Shown here: positions 7,129-13,219 of the stretch, piece by piece | Position numbering within the stretch: the first letter of the stretch is position 1 | How the letters are laid out: the number at the start of each line of letters is the position of its first letter | IMG/VR virus record: IMGVR_UViG_3300044825_001465 | Span: 1-29,907 of that record | Source: a virus | Length of the DNA: 29,907 bases | Direction: 5' to 3' (one strand) | The notes under the pieces: model-generated | What the model was told of the DNA's origin: nothing | Seen by the model: only the letters and a program-made list of their open reading frames with translations | The model's database searches: none | Made by a program: the position numbers and the translations under genes

Positions 7129-8012
7129 CCTACATTCCGATCATCACGGAGTCGAACCTCGACAAGAACCGGGTCGACTTCAACCAGCACGACTTCCGTC
7201 GTGTCCTTCTGCAGCACGGTGTTCCGCTGCGGTGGGAGTTCGCCCTCGTCTGTCCGTGCAAGCGCATCCAGTCGCGCGGCATCGTGGTGGTGCAGTCCAC
7301 CGAGGCGCGCACTGACTGTCCGGCTTGCTCGGGCACCGGCGTCCTGTATGGTGGCGCGCAGAACACGATTGGCCTCGTGCACGACACCCGCGAGAAGGCC
7401 ATCATGTCCACGGCGCATGGGCAGTACAGCGAAGGCGACGTGCTCATCAGCATGCTGCCCGAGCACCTGCCCGACCGGTGGGACCGCCTCACCATGCAGT
7501 CCGGCGCCCGCGTCTACAACGAGAGCCGCCGGCGCACCGACGCTCGCTACGAGCGCCTGCGCTATCCCATCGTGCGCCGCAAGTTCCCCGTTGGTCACGA
7601 GGATGGCAGCCAAGGAATGGCGGGCATCATGGAGCTCGGCGTCATCTACGCGCGAGCCACCAACGTTGACGGCACCATCCGTGCTGAAGTCCTCGTCGAG
7701 AACGAGGACTTTGCCGTCACGGACGACGGTCGCATCGACTGGGACCTCGGAGAGGAGGCGGGCACTGCTCCTGTCGAGGGCGCTTGGTACACCATGCGCT
7801 ACTTTGCCCGTCCGGTCTTCGTCGTCAAGGGCCTGCCCTACGTCCGCCGGGATGGCTTCGCCCAGCCCTACGATGCTCCGCAGGCGCAGCTTGAGCTCGC
7901 GCCCGTACTCGTCCATGCCTCACCCGAGTTCCTCGGTAACGAGGGCGTGCCTGAGGTTGAGGAGCAGGTGCCAAACCCTGACTTCACCCCGGTGTACCGC
8001 GATGCAATCTAA
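7125..8012 (+). CDS. Putative neck protein with CxC...CxxC zinc-knuckle motif
   Basis: This 295-residue protein overlaps the preceding gene by ATGA and the following gene by 11 bases. Near the N-terminus there are four cysteines, C43-P-C45 and C65-P-A-C68, the second pair followed by SGTG. The CPCK ... CPACSGTG arrangement looks like a zinc ribbon or knuckle similar to the CxxCxGxG units of DnaJ. The rest is beta-rich (GQYSEGDVLISMLPEHLP, YERLRYPIVRRKFPV, VLVENEDFAVTDDGRIDWDL). Its position between connector and tail-terminator candidates suggests a head-closure or neck role, with metal used for structural stability. There is no strong Shine-Dalgarno, so translation is probably coupled to the upstream gene. 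I know of phage neck-cluster proteins with similar cysteine pairs but cannot name the family. Confidence 0.65.
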   Translation: MTYIPIITESNLDKNRVDFNQHDFRRVLLQHGVPLRWEFALVCPCKRIQSRGIVVVQSTEARTDCPACSGTGVLYGGAQNTIGLVHDTREKAIMSTAHGQYSEGDVLISMLPEHLPDRWDRLTMQSGARVYNESRRRTDARYERLRYPIVRRKFPVGHEDGSQGMAGIMELGVIYARATNVDGTIRAEVLVENEDFAVTDDGRIDWDLGEEAGTAPVEGAWYTMRYFARPVFVVKGLPYVRRDGFAQPYDAPQAQLELAPVLVHASPEFLGNEGVPEVEEQVPNPDFTPVYRDAI

Positions 8013-9012
8013 CGTAGAGTACATCTTCAAGCAGAAGAACGGGAAGGTCATCTACCGTGGGACGGACATCAACCGCCTCACGATGGCTGTCATTCACCAA
8101 GTTGGATTCTCTGAGGAACAGGGCGTAGAGATCGGCGACTACATCTACGCCACGTGGAAGCAGCACGCCTCTCAGATTGAGCAGCGGTCGCAATCGTGGC
8201 GCGCGACCGATTACCGCCAAGATTACATGGAGGGCATGCAGGTGTGGACACGCCGAGGGCGCGACCTCGTGTTCGCTCTGCACGGCGCTCGGGCCAACGC
8301 CGTCGAGCACGGCTGGGCGCCGCCGAGCTCGCAGGACTGGGCCGACGGCATCGGTACTTACGATGGCGAATACAAAGACATGCGCCCGTGGCTCCTGCAC
8401 TCAGGCCATCCGCAAGTTCGCCACACCAACCGAGACCCCAAGAAGGGTACAGACTTCACCGTCTATCGGTTCCTGAAGTTCGACACGCCTGAGTTGTCTC
8501 AGATGGTCGAGACAACTGCGCAACACTTGGCTGCGACCGAGGCAGCCAAGATGCTAGCGGACCACCAGACGCAGATGAACGACGAGGCACGCGAGCGCCT
8601 GATTGCAAGCGCCCGCAAGCAGATTCAGCACACGGCGCGCAGCAGCCTCGAGCGCCGAGAAGATGGAAGCTTGGTGTTCCGTCCACTGGACCTGAAGCAC
8701 GTTCCGCCGACGCCTGCGTACGGTGAGCACCACAACTGGATCTATCACGGCGCGTCGATGCAGAGCGACCTTCCCTTCAAGACTGTGCGCGCAGCCATGA
8801 AGTTCGCGATGCACAAGGCTAAGTTCACAGTGTTCCGCACCATCACGGACTCGCAGCAGCAGCTTGATAGAAAGCTTTTCTTCACGAAGGGCATCAGCCC
8901 GGCGAAACTCATCTCAGACCAGAACTCTCCGGTCGTTCAGGCCGCCAAGCAGGCAATCATCAACGTGATGTCCGGCAAGAACCCGGATGGGAGCGAGCGC
9001 GATGGCAGCTGA
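8002..9012 (+). CDS. Putative head-tail joining / tail completion protein
   Basis: The protein has 336 residues when started at the ATG at 8002, which overlaps the previous stop. The frame is open further upstream (to 7201), but that stretch is a Ser/Arg/Pro-rich shadow of the 7125 gene. The stretch LVFALHGARANAVEHGWAPP near residues 91-110, followed by DMRPWLLHSG and GTDFTVYRFLKF, resembles HK97 gp10-type tail-completion proteins (An.vE.G..P, DmkP.LL, G..Y..ipF). The centre is helical and charged (EAAKMLADHQTQMNDEARERL), and the end has a conserved-looking FRTITDSQQQLDRKLFFTKG segment. The protein is longer than the HK97 class, so extra domains are present. The neighbours (neck genes before, sheath after) support a role at the head-tail junction. 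The assignment is moderate. Confidence 0.65.
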   Translation: MQSNVEYIFKQKNGKVIYRGTDINRLTMAVIHQVGFSEEQGVEIGDYIYATWKQHASQIEQRSQSWRATDYRQDYMEGMQVWTRRGRDLVFALHGARANAVEHGWAPPSSQDWADGIGTYDGEYKDMRPWLLHSGHPQVRHTNRDPKKGTDFTVYRFLKFDTPELSQMVETTAQHLAATEAAKMLADHQTQMNDEARERLIASARKQIQHTARSSLERREDGSLVFRPLDLKHVPPTPAYGEHHNWIYHGASMQSDLPFKTVRAAMKFAMHKAKFTVFRTITDSQQQLDRKLFFTKGISPAKLISDQNSPVVQAAKQAIINVMSGKNPDGSERDGS

Positions 9013-9736
9013 CCCCGACCTCCTCATTGAACTTTCCCTCAACCACGCGTGGAACCACGTGGCCACTGAGGGCATTGAGGCATGGCGCCGCACCCAAGAT
9101 TATGCCTTCTACGACCAGCAAGCGGTGGACGCCGTCTACGAAGTGCTGACGCGCACGAACGGCATCCGCATTCGCTCGGCGGACATTCCCGTTCAGGAAT
9201 CCCACAACACCACCATCGTGGGTGTGGGCCTGCACGCCGAGGCCATCAACAAGAAGTTCCTCGGTAATGACGCACACTTGCGCGCTGCCGTCATCGGTCC
9301 AAGCGGCGAGACCATGACCGGGCAGAAGTTCCAGTTCATGACCGACGTGGCAGTTTCAGTCTACGTCATCGCACCGACAAAAGACATCATGCGCATGGTG
9401 TCACGCTTCGTGAAGACTGCCATCGTCTCCATGGGCAAATGGTTCGTGCAGCAGGGAATGGAGACGCCGCCCTCGTTCCAGGTTGCGTCAGACCTTGAGC
9501 CGCTCGCTGTGATGAGTGGGCGCGAAACTGTTATGAAATTTGTGCGCCGCATGAACTTCGACGTGCGCGGGATGGAGCGCATCACGCCGCTTGACATCAC
9601 GCCGCCGCCGCAGAAGTTCCCGCTGGTTCACGCGGAAGGCACGGTGGTTACGGCGATACCTGACCCTGAGACTCGTACGTTTACGCCAATCAGCCCCATA
9701 AGCTTTGGAAAGGTTGGCTGGCGCGCTGACCAATGA
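9002..9736 (+). CDS. Putative tail terminator protein
   Basis: A 244-residue protein directly before the sheath gene, the usual place for the tail terminator that caps the tube and sheath and joins them to the neck. I chose the ATG at 9002 because GGGAGCG lies about seven bases upstream; an in-frame ATG at 8987 would add five residues. Visible features: an N-terminal helical domain (LLIELSLNHAWNHVATEGIE), a mixed alpha/beta middle with VSVYVIAPTKDIMRMVSRFV, and FVRRMNFDVRGMERITPL, consistent with a small alpha/beta tail-terminator-like fold. A proline-rich tail (DITPPPQKFPL) ends the protein. No catalytic motif is seen. The call is mostly from gene order. Confidence 0.6.
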   Translation: MAADPDLLIELSLNHAWNHVATEGIEAWRRTQDYAFYDQQAVDAVYEVLTRTNGIRIRSADIPVQESHNTTIVGVGLHAEAINKKFLGNDAHLRAAVIGPSGETMTGQKFQFMTDVAVSVYVIAPTKDIMRMVSRFVKTAIVSMGKWFVQQGMETPPSFQVASDLEPLAVMSGRETVMKFVRRMNFDVRGMERITPLDITPPPQKFPLVHAEGTVVTAIPDPETRTFTPISPISFGKVGWRADQ

Positions 9737-9757
9737 ACTTCCACAAGGATACATCTC

Positions 9758-11899
9758 ATGGCAGGTGGAATCGTTATCAATGGCCGCTTCGTAGCGCGAC
9801 CGGGCATCTACAGCAACATCAACTACATCAACCTCCCCGGCGCGCCTACGCAGGGGACGGTGCTGGCCGTTGTTGGTGACTTTCCGTTCCTTGAGCAGAA
9901 CGTGCCCTACGTCAGCACGTCGCAGCGTGACTTTGAGGCGCTTGCGCCACAGAGCAAGTTGCTGAAGCAGATGTCGGGCATCATCTACAACCCGCTCGCT
10001 GATGCCAACCTTACTGCGGCTCCTGCGCAGGTGTACCTGCTCTCGCCGCGCGGCAACGAGCAGGCGAATGCTACGCTGCCTACCTCGACTGGCACTCAGG
10101 CCCCCAATGTCATTGACATCAAGGCCAAGCAGTGGGGCGTCATGGGCAACAAGACCACCCTGCGCGTCACTGTGAATCAGGCGCGTGGCGGGTGGGATGC
10201 ACTGGTGGCCAACAACGGTACGCAGGAGAACATCCGCGTTCCTAGCGAAGCTCCTCCGCTGACGCTGCGCTACATCAACCCGACTGCCGTGCCTAGCCCG
10301 GTCACGTACCCCGTCAAGGGCTTTGGTACATGGGGTGCCAGCACCTGCACGGTCGACCTGAGTGCGGGTGTTGCTGCTGCGGGCACGGTGCGCTTGGCCT
10401 TCACGCGCAACATCGCCGTTGCCGCGGGCATTGACACCGTCAATAACGCGTGGATGCCCGAGGGCCCAGTCAGTGGACCAATCACGGTGGTCGGGTCGGG
10501 CATTACCGTTGGTGGGGGTGCTGGGGCCAAGGTCATCGTTACCGTGACTGGCGTCGACGAAGCAACCGGCTTGGCTGTTTCGGACCTCCTTGAGTTCACC
10601 TCCGCCGACATCTCGACGGCGCAGACTACCGACATTAGCTTCTCGTCCGTGACGTTTGTGCGCGTGACGCTTGACGGTGGTGCGACCATCACTGGTGGCA
10701 ACTTCGTCATCACGGGACAGTGCTTCGACGACATGAACGAAGCTGCCGGCCAGAAGTATGTCAGCGACGTCATCAAGCTGATCTCCGCTTACGCCAACAA
10801 GGGCTTCCTCGCCACCACTGAGTCCTCGCGCGTCACCAGCATCAAGCTGTCTGACCTCGACAAGCAGTCGGCGGTGGACATCGTGGCGGCTGCTCGTTCA
10901 CTGACCGTGGAGGGATGGAAGCTTGTCACTACCATCAACAACGCCTCCAAGCTCATTGAGCTCACCCGCGGAAACACCGGCAACCTCAGCAGCATCGTCG
11001 CCGGTACGCCTTTCTTCACGCGTCTGGCCGGAGGCTCTGAGGACTCCCTTCTCGAAGCGGCTGACTGGGGCAGCGCTCTTGATCAGCTTGTGTGGTACAA
11101 CATTGATGTCGTCACGGCTTTCTACGACCCGACAGGTACGCCGGCTGCTGACGATGCTGTCCTCGCGCAGTTCAGCGACCACATCACCCGCATGTGGGCC
11201 GATGGAGCCAACGAGCGAACCCTGTGGCTCGGAGCCGGACATGACGAGTCCCTCGACGTCCTCGTGCAGCGAGCTGCCGCCTTCAACAGCGAGCGTGTGA
11301 ACGTCGTCGTTGACAGCGCCTACATCCAGCAGCCGGATGGCAGCACTGAGCTCATGCGCCCCTATTGGTACGCGCTACTGCTCGCCGCTGCGGACGCCTC
11401 GCTCGCGAACGTTGAGACGCTGACCCGCGCCCGCCCCCGCGTCCTTGGCACCGAGCGTGCCGAGGGCTTGAATTCGCAGGAAGACGTCAACGAACTCATC
11501 CGTGCTGGCCTCATCATCTCGACCACGCCGCCGGGTGGTGCTACGCGCGTTGAGCGCGAGGTTACGACCTGGACGGCTGATGAAAACCCGGCTCGTACCG
11601 AGGCCATCTGCACGCGCTCTGTGCGCGCTAGCACGAAGGCCATGCGCGCGGCGCTTGACGCGCTCATCCAGCCGGGCTCTGGCGTGCTGGTCCTCGCCGA
11701 CGTTCGCTCTACGGTGACTGCGGAGCTCGAGCGGCAGGCCCGCTCTGTTTCGCCGCTCATCACGAGCTACGACGACCGCAGCATCAGCATCGTTGAGACG
11801 GCCGACCGGTATGAGATTGGCTACACCATCACGGTCCGCATCAACAAGAACTTCATCACCCTGAATGTCGGTGTGACCGTCCCGGTCGGCACCATCTGA
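9758..11899 (+). CDS. Tail sheath protein
   Basis: This 713-residue protein forms the contractile sheath around the tail tube; its presence defines the phage as myovirus-type. The C-terminal 150 residues are diagnostic: STKAMRAALDALIQPGSGVL, then LERQARSVSPLI, IVETADRYEIGYTITVRINK and FITLNVGVTVPVG, the handshake and inner-core part conserved in sheath proteins. The N-terminus (RPGIYSNINYI, GTVLAVVGDFP) is also typical. Residues about 185-330 form a Gly/Val/Thr-rich beta segment absent from minimal sheaths and probably an outward-facing insertion. It is larger than T4 gp18 (659 residues). An AAGGAT ribosome site lies seven bases before the ATG, and the tube gene follows after 15 bases. Confidence 0.93.
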   Translation: MAGGIVINGRFVARPGIYSNINYINLPGAPTQGTVLAVVGDFPFLEQNVPYVSTSQRDFEALAPQSKLLKQMSGIIYNPLADANLTAAPAQVYLLSPRGNEQANATLPTSTGTQAPNVIDIKAKQWGVMGNKTTLRVTVNQARGGWDALVANNGTQENIRVPSEAPPLTLRYINPTAVPSPVTYPVKGFGTWGASTCTVDLSAGVAAAGTVRLAFTRNIAVAAGIDTVNNAWMPEGPVSGPITVVGSGITVGGGAGAKVIVTVTGVDEATGLAVSDLLEFTSADISTAQTTDISFSSVTFVRVTLDGGATITGGNFVITGQCFDDMNEAAGQKYVSDVIKLISAYANKGFLATTESSRVTSIKLSDLDKQSAVDIVAAARSLTVEGWKLVTTINNASKLIELTRGNTGNLSSIVAGTPFFTRLAGGSEDSLLEAADWGSALDQLVWYNIDVVTAFYDPTGTPAADDAVLAQFSDHITRMWADGANERTLWLGAGHDESLDVLVQRAAAFNSERVNVVVDSAYIQQPDGSTELMRPYWYALLLAAADASLANVETLTRARPRVLGTERAEGLNSQEDVNELIRAGLIISTTPPGGATRVEREVTTWTADENPARTEAICTRSVRASTKAMRAALDALIQPGSGVLVLADVRSTVTAELERQARSVSPLITSYDDRSISIVETADRYEIGYTITVRINKNFITLNVGVTVPVGTI

Positions 11900-11914
11900 T
11901 AAGGAGTCACACCC

Positions 11915-12397
11915 ATGGCCAGTGATCGTCCCGATAGAGCAGTATCCTCACTTGTTGCGGGCATCCGCATCAAGAACACGGAGATTGGTTGGGTGCAGGG
12001 CTTCCGCATTCAGGAGTCCTTCACGCAGTTCCCGATTGATGCGCTTGGTGACCCCTACACTAAGTACCACGAGTTGACTCGCATCCGCGTGTCCGGTTCG
12101 TTCGACCGCATTCGCATCTACAACAAGCCACTGTCGCACCTGCTCGACAACGACCTGTGGCTGCGGCAGGGTAGCCCGATTGAGTTCGTGCGTCAGTACG
12201 TCACGAGCTTCGTCGTGTACAACATCTACACGGGCGAGGACCTCTATACGGTGGAGCAGTTCAAGCCGACCGACCGTTCTATCACGCTGACCACCGATGG
12301 TGTCATCATGGAGAACTGCTCGTTCGTCGCTCGCCGCATGACTGAGTCCTCGCCGCGACGCACGGTTGATGGTCAGGAGCCTGGAGGCACCGCCTGA
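11915..12397 (+). CDS. Tail tube protein
   Basis: This 160-residue protein immediately follows the sheath gene, the standard position and size for the myovirus tail tube (T4 gp19 is 163 residues). The sequence is beta-rich: SLVAGIRIKNTEIGWVQGFR, TKYHELTRIRVSGSFDRIRI, FVRQYVTSFVVYNIYTGEDL and SITLTTDGVIMENCSFVARR, compatible with the hexameric tube beta-barrel. It would stack as hexameric rings to make the DNA conduit. A strong AAGGAG ribosome site precedes the ATG, as expected for an abundant protein. A terminator hairpin follows 40 bases after the stop. The Pro/Gly/Ser-rich C-terminal 20 residues are probably disordered. Confidence 0.9.
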   Translation: MASDRPDRAVSSLVAGIRIKNTEIGWVQGFRIQESFTQFPIDALGDPYTKYHELTRIRVSGSFDRIRIYNKPLSHLLDNDLWLRQGSPIEFVRQYVTSFVVYNIYTGEDLYTVEQFKPTDRSITLTTDGVIMENCSFVARRMTESSPRRTVDGQEPGGTA

Positions 12398-12408
12398 TCC
12401 GACAGAGC

Positions 12409-12436
12409 TTGACACCTGCCTTACCAAGGGCATAGT
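12409..12436 (+). promoter_or_regulatory. Possible sigma70-type promoter (TTGACA-N16-CATAGT)
   Basis: A perfect -35 hexamer TTGACA (12409-12414) is followed after 16 bases by CATAGT (12431-12436), which matches four of six -10 consensus positions. It lies in the gap between the tail tube and the chaperone genes. Initiation would begin inside the terminator stem, so these transcripts could not form the full hairpin and would not be stopped by it. In a GC-rich genome one such match can be chance. Confidence 0.35.
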
Positions 12437-12437
12437 G

Positions 12438-12467
12438 AGGGTCGCCGCAAGGCGGCCCTTTCTATTT
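12438..12467 (+). terminator. Intrinsic terminator after the tail tube gene
   Basis: GGGTCGCC pairs with GGCGGCCC (one T-G pair) around a GCAA tetraloop, extended by an A-T pair, and is followed by TTTCTATTT. It is shorter than the hairpin after the capsid gene but has the same design: a GC-rich stem, a stable tetraloop and a T-rich tail. It would reduce transcription into the chaperone and tape measure genes after the abundant sheath and tube genes. Confidence 0.85.
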
Positions 12468-12477
12468 GGAGGTCACG

Positions 12478-13020
12478 GTGGACGAGCTTGAGTTGATGAA
12501 GCAGGCCTTTGAGGCGAAGCAGAAGGCCAAGAGCCTTGATGAGATTCAGCAGCAGAAGCAGGACTTCACCAAAGCTCTGACAGAGAAGCCGGCACCAGCG
12601 GATGACGTAGTCGCCGCTGTGGCGCAGATCAACGTGCGCTACCGCGACCCGACCACAGGGCAGGAGCTCTCAGCCACGGTGCCATCGCGCGTGCTGCTGA
12701 AGACCGACGACCGCATGCTGGTCTGGAACGTGGCCACGGCCACGCTGGGCATGCCTTGGAACAGCGCGCCGCCGGCCGCTCGAGAGGAAGCATATGCGAC
12801 GGCCATATGCCGAGTGCAATGGGACCGTGACAAGGATGTCCCGGAGTGGTTCAAGCACGCCTACCTCAATGATGCTGAGTTCGCCGAGACGCTTGCGCTT
12901 GAGGTAGGTGCGCATGCCGACTTGTACTTTCGCGGCTACCGAGGAACGAGTGAAGCAGATGCGCGCCCAAGATTTGTGGTCGGTCGTGCAGCCCTATCTG
13001 CCACCGCCACCGGCATCTGA
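12478..13020 (+). CDS. Putative tail assembly chaperone (upstream member)
   Basis: The 180-residue protein starts at GTG 12478, chosen because GGAGGT (12468-12473) sits just upstream; a TTG at 12466 lies inside the terminator tail and is unlikely. The first 45 residues are a charged helix (MKQAFEAKQKAKSLDEIQQQ). The rest is mixed alpha/beta with VRYRDPTTGQELSATVPSRV, MLVWNVATATLGMPW and VPEWFKHAYLNDAEFAETLA. Between tail tube and tape measure, myo- and siphophages normally carry one or two chaperones (lambda G/GT, P2 E/E') that keep the tape measure soluble. Its 3' end overlaps the next ORF by about 107 bases in the +1 register, the setting for such a pair. No detectable family motif beyond this context. 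Confidence 0.7.
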   Translation: MDELELMKQAFEAKQKAKSLDEIQQQKQDFTKALTEKPAPADDVVAAVAQINVRYRDPTTGQELSATVPSRVLLKTDDRMLVWNVATATLGMPWNSAPPAAREEAYATAICRVQWDRDKDVPEWFKHAYLNDAEFAETLALEVGAHADLYFRGYRGTSEADARPRFVVGRAALSATATGI

Positions 13021-13216
13021 GTACAACCCTGTACTGCCGGGCCTCGTCCCGTCCGCACTACTTGAGCACCGCCTCCTGTCCCTGACAGACGCGGAGTGGT
13101 CTTCCTACCTTACGCGCCGGTCCGCCAAGAGTGGCGGCCCAATCGAGACAGGCATCCCCGAGATTGATGCCCTCGAGGCGCAGATGTTTGAGAAGTTCAG
13201 CAAGAAGAGCGGGTGA
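12914..13216 (+). CDS. Putative tail assembly chaperone (downstream member, overlapping)
   Basis: This ORF overlaps the 3' end of the 12478 gene in the +1 frame. It encodes 100 residues from ATG 12914, which has GAGGT eight bases upstream; the in-frame GTG at 12908 directly after a stop codon is less likely, and a later GTG at 12950 also has a nearby AGGA. Visible features: VKQMRAQDLWSVVQPYLPPP, LEHRLLSLTDAEWSSYL, and a helical C-terminus IDALEAQMFEKFSKK. Size and place, directly before the tape measure gene, fit the second chaperone of a G/GT-type pair. It may be made by independent initiation, by coupling, or as a fusion by +1 (or -2) frameshifting. The frame is clearly coding to 13216; the mode of expression is open. 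Confidence 0.65.
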   Translation: MPTCTFAATEERVKQMRAQDLWSVVQPYLPPPPASEYNPVLPGLVPSALLEHRLLSLTDAEWSSYLTRRSAKSGGPIETGIPEIDALEAQMFEKFSKKSG

Positions 13217-13219
13217 GCC

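Noticed and set aside
7201-8001. N-terminal extension of the 8002 gene by 267 residues
   Set aside because: The extension overlaps the 7125 gene almost fully and is Ser/Arg/Pro-rich low-complexity shadow; ATG 8002 gives a coherent protein.
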